Positions 7,424 through 14,770 of a DNA stretch of 32,379 bases are shown piece after piece. The DNA is from Ceratorhiza oryzae-sativae (Eukaryota > Basidiomycota > Agaricomycetes > Cantharellales > Ceratobasidiaceae): NCBI GenBank assembly GCA_030998015.1, contig JARWMV010000160.1, forward strand, positions 1 through 32,379. The letters are read 5' to 3'. How positions within the stretch are numbered: the stretch's first letter is position 1; the number at the start of each line of letters is the position of its first letter. The translations under genes and the position numbers were made by a program. The notes below the pieces were generated by a model. It searched no databases. It saw only the letters and a program-made list of their open reading frames with translations, and had not been told where the DNA came from.

Positions 7424-7672
7424 CCCACCAAGATTTGTTTCTTGTTCTTTTTCCTTTAAATTATGAGTTTTTTTATATTAAGGGTTTTCCTGCCCTTAGA
7501 CCCAGTTTTTCTTTAATATGTTTCACCTTCTCGTGTCAACTCTGTTGACCGGAAGGTTGACCATATTCCCTTCTGTGTCATCTTAGTTGATCAGAAGAGG
7601 AAAACAGCCGCCCAGTATCCTCATAAGATATTTTGTTTAGGCTTAAGCCGAAAATATATACAAGTTACAACT
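7424..7672 (+). repeat. Duplicated nad4 leader, interrupted
   Basis: AGATTTGTTTCTTGTTCTTT (7430-7450) and GATATTTTGTTTAGGCTTAAG plus CCGAAAATATATA (7628-7663) match the leader of the intact nad4 (9683-9765). Here the two halves are separated by about 150 bases containing GTGTCAACTCTGTTGACC and GTGTCATCTTAGTTGATCAG repeats. Confidence 0.7.
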
Positions 7673-7873
7673 ATGTTACAATTATTATTAATAGTACCTT
7701 TAATTGGAGCAGTTTATATTATTGACGTTTATATTCAGCCAATTGGATTTGGTTTAGTTAACTTTAGTGAACTATTCAACCCGCTAACTTGCCTGTTAAG
7801 GGTACCTGTTGCTCCGCGTGATGAAAAAGCATCAAGCCGTTTACCAAAACTGAGCAAACCCCCTTTTCAGTGA
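7673..7873 (+). pseudogene. Duplicated nad4 N-terminal fragment
   Basis: The first 13 codons (MLQLLLIVPLIGA) match nad4 at 9779 (MLQLLLIIPLLGA), mostly in DNA sequence too. It then diverges into VYIIDVYIQPIGFGLVNFSE and a GC-cluster-derived tail. The terminal TGA would be Trp in code 4, letting the frame run into the 172-bp element at 7890. With the endonuclease pieces that follow and a full nad4 start beyond, the layout is that expected when an HE-bearing element inserts at the 5' end of a gene and brings a replacement N-terminus. That is an inference. Confidence 0.65.
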
Positions 7874-7889
7874 GCCCGGAATTTACAGC

Positions 7890-8061
7890 CCGCCGGCGTT
7901 AGAGGGAATCCTAAAGATTCCCTCGTAGAAAATGACGACCGTTCGTCATTTTCAGCCGGCGGCTAAATATCGATATTATGCCGCGCACTAGCAATCGCAA
8001 ACGGTTGCGATTGCTCACGTTGGTTGGTGGGACAAGTCCCACCAGCAACTAACGCGCGCGG
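7890..8061 (+). mobile_element. 172-bp five-hairpin element, copy 7
   Basis: Full copy between the nad4 duplicate and the endonuclease pieces. Flanks ACAGC and GCTG are mutually inverted, a small hairpin with the element in its apex. Confidence 0.95.
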
Positions 8062-8251
8062 GCTGACGACAGGGTACTGCCGCGGGGCCTTTTATTGGTT
8101 GACCTTTATGCTCAAAAACAAAAAGCTTCTAGAAATGCTAGATTGCAGTTTAAACAAAGTACTATACACAAAGATTATTTACTCAAGCCCTGCTAAGACG
8201 TGCGCTAAAGCGCAGTTGCCAGGCAGGGCCATTTACAAGACCCCAAATAGA

Positions 8252-8463
8252 CCGCCGGCGTTAGAGGGAATCCTTCCACGCAAGATTTATAAATTTATAA
8301 ATCTTGCTGGACCGAAAGATTCCCTCGTAGAAAATGACGACCGTTCGTCATTTTCAGCCGGCGGCTAAATATCGATATTATGCCGCGCACTAGCAATCGC
8401 AAACGGTTGCGATTGCTCACGTTGGTTGGTGGGACAAGTCCCACCAGCAACTAACGCGCGCGG
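8252..8463 (+). mobile_element. 172-bp five-hairpin element, copy 8, with 40-bp nested hairpin
   Basis: The first hairpin's loop is filled by a GCAAGATTTATAAATTTATA/AATCTTGC hairpin of the family also seen at 3259, 5055, 14701, 20041 and 26115. It interrupts the endonuclease gene. Confidence 0.93.
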
Positions 8464-8706
8464 GCCTTCGCAAATCCGCCAATGGAACATTGGCGGGGTA
8501 TTTAGAGTTCTCAGCGCTTAGGCCGCCCTTCGGGCGATCAAAGAGCGCTGAGAATTTATTTAAAGAGTATTGTGGTTCAAACCCCAAGACAAATTTTATT
8601 TCTTTAAAAGAAAAAAAACATAGTTCTATGAGATTTTATACCCCGCCTCCTGGATCTCTAGAGATCCAGGGAGCGGAGTTTACCTTGTTTTAACGAGTTT
8701 TATGAC

Positions 8707-8950
8707 CCCAACGATCGGGCGTCGATTTCCCTACTGCCCCCCAAACATGTGCAGCTACGCTGCATTGTTTGAGGGGCATCCGCCCCCCAATAATGCAATG
8801 GCCTCCCAATGCGTTACCAAGCCTGTAAGGCACGCCCTACGGGCCAACGTATTGGGGGTCAATTGTTGGGGGTCTACGGAAATCATCCCGATCGTTAGGC
8901 GCTGCCCGAGCGTGGGCCGCGCTAAGGCGCGATCTACGCTCGGGAGTTTG
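8707..8950 (+). repeat. Arm of a ~240-bp inverted repeat (partner at 26391-26632)
   Basis: From CGATCGGGCG through the AACATGTGCAGC hairpin, CCAATGCGTTACC cluster and GAGCGTGGGCCGCGCTAAGG to CGCTCGGGAG, this segment reappears as its complement at 26391-26632 with only a few changes. It is a composite of at least three small palindromes that has moved as a unit. Confidence 0.8.
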
Positions 8951-9004
8951 TTTTATTTCGAGGGTAAAAAATTCATTCCAACTAACATAGCCCCGCTAAT
9001 CGAT

Positions 9005-9133
9005 ACCCCTGCCAAGACGTGCGCTAAAGCGCAGTTCTCTAGGCAGGGTGTAGATTTGCCTTCGCAAATCATCGATTAGTGGAGCCCTCCGCGCTTAGGC
9101 CGCCCTGCGGGCGATCAAAGAGCGCGGAGGGGT
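9005..9133. repeat. 45-bp hairpin + AAATC/GATTT + GCGC cluster set
   Basis: GCTAATCGAT...ATCGATTAG arms enclose a 45-bp hairpin and a GATTTGCCTTCGCAAATC palindrome; then comes the CCTCCGCGCTTAGGCC/ GGGCGATCAAAGAGCGC unit. The set is almost identical to 11547-11672 and, without the 45-bp hairpin, to the inverted blocks at 23383-23472 and 28114-28208. It splits the endonuclease before LAYWICADG. Confidence 0.75.
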
Positions 9134-9439
9134 GACTTATTCACAACTAAGTCTTTAGCCTATTGGATTTGCGCTGATGGTAGTTTTGATAAATCAACTA
9201 AAAGAGTCATTCTTTGTACAGAATCTTTTACAATAAAAGAAGTTGAACTATTAATCAATGTTTTAAATGACAAATGGGATTTAGAGAGTTACAAAAAAAA
9301 AGCTTCAAATGGTGGTTATAGAATTGTTATACCACAAAGAAAATTAGCGATTCTACAATCTACCCCTGCCAAGACGTGCGCTAAAGCGCAGTTGCCCAGG
9401 CAGGGCTTAATAGGACCCATACTGCCCCCTATGATGCGC

Positions 9440-9611
9440 CCGCCGGCGTTAGAGGGAATCCTAAAGATTCCCTCGTAGAAAATGACGACCGTTCGTCATT
9501 TTCAGCCGGCGGCTAAATATCGATATTATGCCGCGCACTAGCAATCGCAAACGGTTGCGATTGCTCACGTTGGTTGGTGGGACAAGTCCCACCAGCAACT
9601 AACGCGCGCGG
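9440..9611 (+). mobile_element. 172-bp five-hairpin element, copy 9
   Basis: Full copy at the 3' end of the broken endonuclease. It provides the TAG that closes the endonuclease's last fragment. Confidence 0.95.
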
Positions 9612-9682
9612 AGTTTGTAGTCGATCTAAAACTCAAAAATCTTTTGTTTGTTTCATTTAATTTTGCATAATTTCAACCCCCC

Positions 9683-9778
9683 CCAAGATTTGTTTCTTGT
9701 TCTTTTCTTTAAAAATAAAATTTTAATCCTTAGATATTTTGTTTCGGCTTAAGCCGAAAATATATAAAAATTAAAACT
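9683..9778 (+). promoter_or_regulatory. nad4 leader with TTCGGCTTAAGCCGAA hairpin
   Basis: AT-rich leader carrying a perfect 16-bp palindrome at 9743-9758, 20 bases before the nad4 ATG. The palindrome is degraded by one base in the duplicate leader (TTAGGCTTAAGCCGAA). It may act in RNA processing or stability; no Shine-Dalgarno-like site is visible, as usual for fungal mitochondria. Confidence 0.5.
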
Positions 9779-11305
9779 ATGTTACAATTATTATTAATAA
9801 TTCCTTTACTGGGGGCTGCGGCCCTTTTACCCTTTTCAACTGACGCAAAAGGTTCTTCATTTGCTAGATATTTAGGCCTAAATTCTGAAGCCAGAATGAA
9901 ACAATTAGCTCTATTTACATCTATAGTTAATTTTATTATCTCAATGGTAATGTGGGCTCAATTTGATTCAAGTGTTAGTCATTACCAATTTCAAGAAGAA
10001 TTCACACAAATTAGTTTTTGCCATTTTCACTTAGGTATCGATGGTATCTCCCTATATTTTGTTCTTCTAACAACCTTTATTACACCTATTTGTATCTTAT
10101 CTAATTGGCATGATATTAAAGTAGGATTAAAATACTTCTTAATTGCTTTTTTAGTATTAGAAACTCTTCAAATAGCAGTTTTCGTGGTATTAGATCTTCT
10201 ATTGTTCTATATCTTCTTCGAAAGTGTATTAATTCCTTTATTCCTAATTGTAGGAATTTGGGGAGCAGGTGAGGCTAGAATCAGAGCGTCTTTCTTATTA
10301 TTCCTTTATACTTTAGCTGGATCTCTATTCATGTTATTGGCTATAATGTTAATATATTACAATGTAGGTTCTACAGATTTTACTCTTCTATCAATGAATA
10401 ACATAAGTCTGGAAAGCCAAAAATATTTATGGTTGGGGTTCTTTTTAGCATTTGCTGTAAAAACTCCATTATACCCGTTCCATATTTGGCTACCTAGAGC
10501 CCACAGTGAAGCTCCTTTAGCCGCTTCAATCTTACTAGCTGCTATTATACTTAAATTCCCTGTGTATGGAATTATGAGAATACTACTACCATTTTTACCT
10601 GATGCAAGTAATTATTTTGGTCCTTTAGTTCAAACTATTGCAATAATCACTTTAGTTTATGCTTCTCTAGCTACAATAATCCAACACGACACTAAAGTAT
10701 TAGTAGCGTATTCATCTGTTGCGCACATGGCAGTAATAATTTTAGGTCTATTTTCTAACACTATAATTGGTATCGAAGGAGCTATTGTGCTGTCATTAGC
10801 ACATGGTTTTGTAAGTCCAGCATTATTTATACTAGTAGGTGGTGTCTTGTACAATAGATATCATACAAGAATTATAAATTACTATCGTGGATTAGCACAA
10901 ACAATGCCTCTGTTTGTAGTATTCTTTCTTATCTTTACTATAGCAAATACCGGAATTCCTTTAACTGTTAATTTCATAGGGGAGTTTCTATCTTTAATTG
11001 GTATTTTTGAAAGAAATGCGCTTGCTGGTGTAATTGGTGCTACAACTATAGTCCTTTCAGCTTGTTATTCTATTTGGTTCCACAATAGAATTTCTTATGG
11101 GAAATTCTCACCTTACCTAGTTCCTGTGATAGACTTGGATAGAAGAGAATTTATGTTACTAATCTCTCTCTTGATTCCGACAGTATTTTTTGGTATATTT
11201 CCTAATGTAATTTTGGAATCTCTTCATACTTCAGTAACATCTTTATTATTTAACACAATCCCCTCCCCGCCGGCGTTAGAGGGAATCCTAAAGATTCCCT
11301 CGTAG
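9779..11305 (+). CDS. nad4: NADH dehydrogenase subunit 4, intact, with element-derived C-terminal tail
   Basis: A 508-codon frame for the antiporter-like complex I subunit ND4, an inner-membrane protein that takes part in proton pumping by NADH:ubiquinone oxidoreductase. Family landmarks: HFHLGIDGISLYFVLLTT (residues about 82-99), LFYIFFESVLIPLFLIVGIW with the conserved membrane Glu (about 143-162), LGFFLAFAVKTPLYPFHIWL and PRAHSEAPLAASILLAAIIL (about 221-260, key Lys and His), VAYSSVAHMAVIILG, LAHGFVSPALFILVGG. At least 12 helices can be seen. Residues 1-496 are native; the last 12 (PPALEGILKIPS) and the stop come from the 172-bp element at 11267. Typical fungal ND4 ends at about this point, so function is probably kept. 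The start is supported by the leader duplicated at 7673. No intron. All Trp codons I checked are TGG. Confidence 0.97.
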   Translation: MLQLLLIIPLLGAAALLPFSTDAKGSSFARYLGLNSEARMKQLALFTSIVNFIISMVMWAQFDSSVSHYQFQEEFTQISFCHFHLGIDGISLYFVLLTTFITPICILSNWHDIKVGLKYFLIAFLVLETLQIAVFVVLDLLLFYIFFESVLIPLFLIVGIWGAGEARIRASFLLFLYTLAGSLFMLLAIMLIYYNVGSTDFTLLSMNNISLESQKYLWLGFFLAFAVKTPLYPFHIWLPRAHSEAPLAASILLAAIILKFPVYGIMRILLPFLPDASNYFGPLVQTIAIITLVYASLATIIQHDTKVLVAYSSVAHMAVIILGLFSNTIIGIEGAIVLSLAHGFVSPALFILVGGVLYNRYHTRIINYYRGLAQTMPLFVVFFLIFTIANTGIPLTVNFIGEFLSLIGIFERNALAGVIGATTIVLSACYSIWFHNRISYGKFSPYLVPVIDLDRREFMLLISLLIPTVFFGIFPNVILESLHTSVTSLLFNTIPSPPALEGILKIPS

Positions 11306-11437
11306 AAAATGACGACCGTTCGTCATTTTCAGCCGGCGGCTAAATATCGATATTATGCCGCGCACTAGCATCGCAAACGGTTGCGATTGCTCACGTTGGT
11401 TGGTGGGACAAGTCCCACCAGCAACTAACGCGCGCGG
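11267..11437 (+). mobile_element. 172-bp five-hairpin element, copy 10, fused to nad4
   Basis: 171 bp: one A is missing in the CTAGCAATCGC arm. It sits at the 3' end of nad4 and supplies the stop codon. Confidence 0.95.
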
Positions 11438-11640
11438 AGAATGTGTGTTATTAAGTATTATTCCTTTAACATGCGCTAAATCGCCTGAGGCAGGCCTCCC
11501 ACAGTCAGATGGAAATCATCAAAAGGATTTTTTAACTGAACCCCGCTAATCGATACCCCTGCCAAGACGTGCGCTAAAGCGCAGTTCTCTAGGCAGGGTG
11601 TAGATTTGCCTTCGCAAATCATCGATTAGTGGAGCCCTCC
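11438..11640. other. nad4 3' flank and hairpin set
   Basis: Downstream of the element, AGAATGTGTGTTATTAAG... could be the displaced original end of nad4. From 11547 comes the 45-bp hairpin and GATTTGCCTTCGCAAATC palindrome set also seen at 9005. Confidence 0.5.
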
Positions 11641-11769
11641 GCGCTTAGGCCGCCCTGCGGGCGATCAAAGAGCGCTTAGGCCGCCCTGCGGGCGATCAAA
11701 GAGCGCTTAGGCCGCCCTGCGGGCGATCAAAGAGCGCTTAGGCCGCCCTTCGGGCGATCAAAGAGCGCG
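11641..11769 (+). repeat. Tandem repeat, 31 bp x 4
   Basis: The unit GCGCTTAGGCCGCCC + TGCGGGCGATCAAAGA starts at 11641, 11672, 11703 and 11734. The fourth has TTCGGG for TGCGGG. Elsewhere the unit is single and flanked by GGAG/CTCC. Each copy forms a GCCGCCCTGCGGGCGAT hairpin, so this is local amplification of one hairpin. Confidence 0.93.
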
Positions 11770-11969
11770 TTAGAAAAAAGTAAAAGTAAAAGAGACTATA
11801 CTTCAAAACTTTTAAGTTAGGTGATAAAATAAAGGGGTCTGGTTTCCCGACCCCCCTAAGTATGCTTTAGTTAATTTATCTTATTGTAAAAACTATAAAG
11901 TATCTTTAAAATATTAGACTTAATATTGGTCTACCACATGAATTAAGTGAGATAAATTTATTTTATTTA
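11770..11969. other. AT-rich spacer
   Basis: Contains a GGGGTCTGGTTTCCCGACCCCC hairpin at about 11833-11856, possibly a transcript end. No gene seen. Confidence 0.4.
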
Positions 11970-12224
11970 TCATACCCCCGCTTAGGGTCAACCAGCATTG
12001 TATTTATATATAAATACATGCTGTTGACCCGTGGGTATGGTTATCGAGGCCGCGTTCGCGGCGAGGTATTGCGAGGTACCCTGGAACTTTCAGTTCCAGG
12101 GTACCTCGGAATCAGACGCCGCGCGCACGCCAGGGCCGCCTTGGCTTGATTATTGACCTTAAGGTCAATATGAGCCAAGCTTGCTTGGCTTAAGCCAAGG
12201 CGTTCGCAGGCGTGCACGGGTCAT
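11970..12224 (-). mobile_element. 255-bp element flanked by TCATA, copy 5
   Basis: Full copy. TTTATCATACCCC on the left and GGGTCATATTC on the right, so TCATA stands at both ends. Confidence 0.87.
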
Positions 12225-12317
12225 ATTCATACGAAAAAGTGACGTAAATTTTATTACGTTAATCTTACTCCGATTTTTTTAAGGACGGCACTGAGTGCCA
12301 CCCAGAAAAATCAGGGA

Positions 12318-12425
12318 AGAGTGTACAGGTCTGAAATATTATCTACATGGCGATATAATGATGCTATAGTAGATCATTATACAGTCGTTGTATTGCCTGA
12401 TTCAGCATCAATAGGTCGTCTCTAA
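12318..12425 (+). pseudogene. Unidentified coding-like fragment
   Basis: An open frame RVYRSEILSTWRYNDAIVDH followed by YTVVVLPDSASIGRL and stop. Composition is protein-like and AT-rich, unlike the GC clusters. There is no start codon: an ACGGCACTGAGTGCC hairpin cluster (12283-12311) lies just upstream, so its 5' end has probably been replaced. I do not recognise the family. Confidence 0.35.
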
Positions 12426-12719
12426 CATTCTATATTTTAATGGGAACATAGCTCTCATAAAAATTACTGCAGCTGCAGTACTCCAAGTTGATTATGCGCT
12501 ATAAGTCCATGCCCGTAGACCCCCAATGATGCAATTAGGGGCCACTTAAAATAGCAAAGCTATTTTAGAGGCCCCGTAATTGCTTCATTTGGGGGGTGGA
12601 TGCCCCCCAAACAATGCAGCGTAGCTGCACATGTTTGGGGGTGTTTTTGGAAATCAATTTTTTGACCCCCTCCCAACATACAATGGGATCTTTTTTTAAA
12701 ATTTTGTCACAAATTCGCC
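12426..12719. repeat. Spacer with GC clusters
   Basis: A partial copy of the 'GTACTCC...GGCTGTAAGTCC' element (12472-12511), an AAAATAGCAAAGCTATTTTA palindrome within GGGGCC/GGCCCC arms, and an AACAATGCAGCGTAGC/ GCTGCACATGTT hairpin (12605-12645). No gene. Confidence 0.6.
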
Positions 12720-12881
12720 ATGCAACTTCAATTGAAAGTGAATGGCACTTTCCGATCGATCAGTAAGATTCAGGTCGTAACTAAAAAGGAGAAAGAGGAA
12801 TTAAAGTCCGTCTTAAAGGATTCAATTCACCAACTTTATTCTCACCCCTGCGGCCCTAGATCCGCTCCCCGCCGGCGTTAG
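12720..12881 (+). CDS. Small unidentified ORF ending in a 172-bp element
   Basis: 53 codons from ATG 12720. The first 43 (MQLQLKVNGTFRSISKIQVV, then TKKEKEELKSVLKDSIHQ...) are AT-rich, charged and lysine-rich, with a likely helix. The last ten come from a GC cluster and the element at 12869. Probably the start of a longer gene cut by the insertion. I do not recognise the family. Confidence 0.3.
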   Translation: MQLQLKVNGTFRSISKIQVVTKKEKEELKSVLKDSIHQLYSHPCGPRSAPRRR

Positions 12882-13040
12882 AGGGAATCCTAAAGATTCC
12901 CTCGTAGAAAATGACGACCGTTCGTCATTTTCAGCCGGCGGCTAAATATCGATATTATGCCGCGCACTAGCAATCGCAAACGGTTGCGATTGCTCACGTT
13001 GGTTGGTGGGACAAGTCCCACCAGCAACTAACGCGCGCGG
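12869..13040 (+). mobile_element. 172-bp five-hairpin element, copy 11, in a palindrome apex
   Basis: Flanks CCGCTCCC and GGGAGCGG are perfect complements; the outer host palindrome is CCCCTGCGGCC...GGCC. The copy at 21930 has the same flanks, so the two are copies of one insertion event. Confidence 0.95.
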
Positions 13041-13082
13041 GGAGCGGGCCGGGGGCCAATTTTTGTTTTTCGGTCCTACCCT

Positions 13083-13230
13083 AATTAGGTCCTACCCTAA
13101 CCCTGTCGAAGAGTATTCACCCTCAAGCTTCGGAGCCGTCTGTGTACGGCTTAAGCCGCACACAGACGTCTCCTCTACAAGCGTGAAATTGTTGCACGTA
13201 CGTGCAACAACTTCTAGGGGACGGGTCGGG
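13083..13230 (-). repeat. ~140-bp multi-palindrome unit (GTTGCACGTACGTGCAAC)
   Basis: In order on the plus strand: CCTAACCCTGTCGAAGAG, TCACCCTCAAGCTTCGGAGC, GTCTGTGTACGGCTTAAGCC/GCACACAGAC, GTCTCCTCTACAAGCGTG, GTTGCACGTACGTGCAAC, TTCTAGGGGACGGGTC. It recurs on the plus strand at 22250-22381 and in the opposite sense at 17311-17450. Other versions at 15213, 19493, 22693 and 25436 have the GCGC cluster swapped in or the end missing. Confidence 0.8.
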
Positions 13231-13354
13231 AAAATAGGGGTTATAGTGAGATGGACGTATCGAACAAGTTTATTAGACACACCCCAGGTCCTAGACCTGT
13301 GGGTAGGTTCCTAGTGAAATTGGGGTTAGGCCTAAAAGATGAAAATGTGTGATA
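13231..13354. other. Spacer before tRNA-Met
   Basis: A CCAGGTCCTAGACCTG(T)GG palindrome at 13283-13301, then AT-rich sequence. No gene. Confidence 0.4.
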
Positions 13355-13425
13355 GGCGAGAAAGTGTATTGGTAGCACAGTAGTCTCATGAACTGCTAGT
13401 TTAGGTTCGATTCCTGATGTCGCCA
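13355..13425 (+). tRNA. trnM: tRNA with CAU anticodon (Met)
   Basis: Acceptor GGCGAGA/TGTCGCC (one G-G mismatch), D-stem GTG/CAC, anticodon stem GTAGT/ACTGC with loop CTCATGA, T-arm TTAGG-TTCGATT-CCTGA, discriminator A. One of three CAU tRNAs in the window. Which are initiator Met, elongator Met or Ile (lysidine) cannot be settled by eye. Confidence 0.88.
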
Positions 13426-13454
13426 GCTCCAAAAAAAAAAAATTACTGCAGCTG

Positions 13455-13512
13455 CGGATAATTGACGGAAGTTGATCTGGTCAGACCAACTGACTTTTTT
13501 GCAGACGTCAAT
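13455..13512 (+). repeat. 52-bp hairpin element (TTGACGGAAGTTGATC)
   Basis: ATTGACGGAAGTTGATCTGG / TCAGACCAACTGAC ... GCAGACGTCAAT. The inner GTTGATCTGGTCAGACCAAC is a strong hairpin, the outer ATTGACG/CGTCAAT a second stem. Other copies: 3337-3391 (+), 18125-18178 (-), 28706-28762 (-). Confidence 0.8.
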
Positions 13513-13524
13513 TTCCGTAGGGCA

Positions 13525-13610
13525 CCGAAGAGGGCCCACAGGAGCGCTTTCGTACTCCAGATGGTGAAGGGCTGTAAGTCCTTACACCATTTTGGTGAAA
13601 TAAAACAACA
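13525..13610 (+). repeat. Dispersed 'GGCTGTAAGTCC' element
   Basis: GGGCCCACAGGAGCGC...GTACTCC..GATGG..GGGCTGTAAGTCC plus TTACACCATTTTGGTGAA. Related copies at 14521-14640, 24164-24225, 27602-27690, and (minus) about 31003-31045, with partial ones at 12472 and 13755. Less GC-rich than the palindromes, and the central ATGG/CCAT stem is kept despite loop changes, which suggests a structured RNA or older repeat. Confidence 0.65.
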
Positions 13611-13900
13611 AATTTTTTTGGTGCGTCTCTATTAAAGAGAGACGCGGTTTCCTTAAAAAGGAAGAGGAAAAATTCAGGGGTTCCTTTAGAAGTATAAATA
13701 TACTACAGAGATTCCCCTCTTAAACTAATACCCCGCCGCCGTATGGACTTTGAGGAGCCGGCCCAGCTAGGGGACTTATCGTGGTTGGGAGGAGTCCGTA
13801 GAGAGCCCACAGTCAGTAGTACATCGGCCTAAATTAGATCTAAATCTTTTAGACTCTTTGAGATACGCCAATACCAAGTCCATTGAAATAGGTGAGTCGA
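13611..13900. other. Spacer with hairpins before tRNA-Glu
   Basis: GCGTCTCTATTAAAGAGAGACGC hairpin (13622-13645), a GGGGTTCC...GATTCCCCT stem (13678-13716), then the GCTAGGGGACTTATCGTGG and TTGGGAGGAGTCCG block that also occurs at 14527-14560. No gene. Confidence 0.5.
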
Positions 13901-13972
13901 GGTCTTTTAGTATAATGGTTAATACTGCCGCCCTTCACGCGGCCAATGCCAGTTCGAATCTGGTAAAGGCTA
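13901..13972 (+). tRNA. trnE: tRNA-Glu (UUC)
   Basis: Acceptor GGTCTTT/AAAGGCT, D-stem GTAT/ATAC, anticodon stem GCCGC/GCGGC with loop CCTTCAC, T-arm GCCAG-TTCGAAT-CTGGT, discriminator A. The GC-rich anticodon stem is unusual for this AT-rich genome. Confidence 0.92.
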
Positions 13973-14380
13973 TTCCACTTACCTGCTGTAGCTGCCGCTG
14001 TTAGAACGCTCTATCTTACCCGTGCCCGCCTACGATCGCAGCTTAAGCTGCGGCCCTGGCGTGCGCGGGCTCGCGGCCAGAGGGGCCGCCTCGCGCACAA
14101 CCTAGGAATCAGGCGCCTCCCGTGGTGGATGGGCCCGAGCGTAGCGACGGTCCTCACCACCACGGGGGGTACGATAGAGCGGCCGAATGCGGCAGCGTAC
14201 TCCTAATTTTCGAAAATTGGGGTAAAAAAAATACTCAGCTTTCCTGCCAGCGGGGCAAATCTCAATTACTTCATTACCCCAAATTGGGGGTGTAGATTTG
14301 CCTGCGCAAATCACCCCCAGTTTAGGAGTCCTCAGCGCTTAGGCCGCGCCTAAAGGCGCGATCAGAGAGTTGGAAATATG
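13973..14380. repeat. Composite GC-cluster block
   Basis: No gene. Contains GTGCCCGCCTACGATCGCAG with a GCGGCC...GGGCTC palindrome, CTCGCGGCCAGAGGGGCCGC, the CCTCCCGTGGTGGATGGGCC / CACCACGGGGGGTACGATAG unit (14118-14210; relatives at 27245-27340 and 30661-30760), a CCCCAAATTGGGG/GATTTGC set (14274-14320), and GCGCTTAGGCCGCGCC. Confidence 0.65.
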
Positions 14381-14462
14381 TTGAAGACATAACGGATTTA
14401 TTATTAAAAAGATTAGATGTAGGATTAAATCACAAATTAAATGATATACTATTTTACTCCGG
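14381..14462 (+). pseudogene. Unidentified coding-like fragment
   Basis: A short AT-rich open frame (SWKYVEDITDLLLKRLDVGL, then NHKLNDILFYSG) between GC clusters. It may be a leftover of the endonuclease found from 15154, but no diagnostic motif is present. Confidence 0.25.
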
Positions 14463-14649
14463 GCCTGCGATCCTACCCTAACCCTGTCGAAGAGTATTCA
14501 CCCTCAAGCTTCGGAGCCAATTTCAGCTAGGGGACTTATCGTGGTTGGGAGGAGTCCGAATAGGGCCCACAGGAGTGCTGCCGTACTCATAGATTCCAAA
14601 TGGTTATGGGCTGTAAGTCCTAAACCCATTTTGTTGAAGGATACCCCGA
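14463..14649 (+). repeat. CCTAACCCTGTCGAAGAG piece plus 'GGCTGTAAGTCC' element
   Basis: A truncated multi-palindrome unit (14471-14520) joined to the fullest copy of the dispersed element: GCTAGGGGACTTATCGTGG, GGGAGGAGTCCG, GGGCCCACAGGAGTGC, GGTTATGGGCTGTAAGTCC, CCCATTTTGTTGAAGG. Confidence 0.6.
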
Positions 14650-14770
14650 CCCTATCTCGTGTCAACTACTCTAGGGCAGCCCGCCGGCGGATACAGGTCC
14701 AGCAAGATTTTATAAATCTTGCATGGAAGCAAACCACGGAACGATGTTGACCGAGATAGAGGCCAGACTA
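14650..14770 (+). repeat. ~115-bp repeat with CCGCCGGCGG footprint, copy 1
   Basis: CCCTATCTCGTGTCAACTAC, CTAGGGCAGC, CCGCCGGCGG (14681-14690), ATACAGGTCCAGCAAG/ATCTTGCATGG hairpin, ACCACGGAACGATGTTGACC and GAGATAGAGGCCAGACTAA; CTATCTC and GAGATAG close it as a stem. Copy 2 is at 19991-20111. At 26110 the same right half directly follows a full 172-bp element, whose terminus occupies the place of CCGCCGGCGG. Confidence 0.8.

Larger units (their letters stand above)
8082..9478 (+). pseudogene. LAGLIDADG_2 homing endonuclease upstream of nad4, broken by at least five GC insertions
   Basis: Collinear pieces of one LAGLIDADG_2 protein: LLLVDLYAQKQKASRNARLQ and FKQSTIHKDYLLK (8095-8185); FKEYCGSNPKTNFISLKEKK...MRFYT (8545-8640); SLPCFNEFY (8678-8704); FYFEGKKFIPTNIAPLI (8952-9003); LAYWICADGSFDKSTKRVIL and CTESFTIKEVELLINVLN...GYRIVIPQRKLAILQS (about 9146-9360); IGPILPPMM (9409-9436), ended by the element at 9440. 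The two acidic motifs (LLLVDLY, ICADGSF) carry the catalytic Asp residues of the family. Insertions: 45-bp hairpin 8186-8228, 172-bp element 8252-8463, a small cluster 8641-8675, the composite 8707-8950, the block 9005-9133, and another 45-bp hairpin 9361-9405. The pieces themselves have no stops. As it stands it cannot make a normal enzyme. Confidence 0.8.

Noticed and set aside
8024..8368. Recurrent ORF start MVGQVPPATNARG at several places
   Set aside because: This is the translation of the last hairpin and terminus of the 172-bp element in one frame. It recurs wherever the element does and ends without any consistent continuation.
12318..12425. cox2 or polymerase fragment
   Set aside because: VYRSEILSTWRYNDAIVDH... 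contains none of the copper-site or polymerase motifs, so it is left unidentified.
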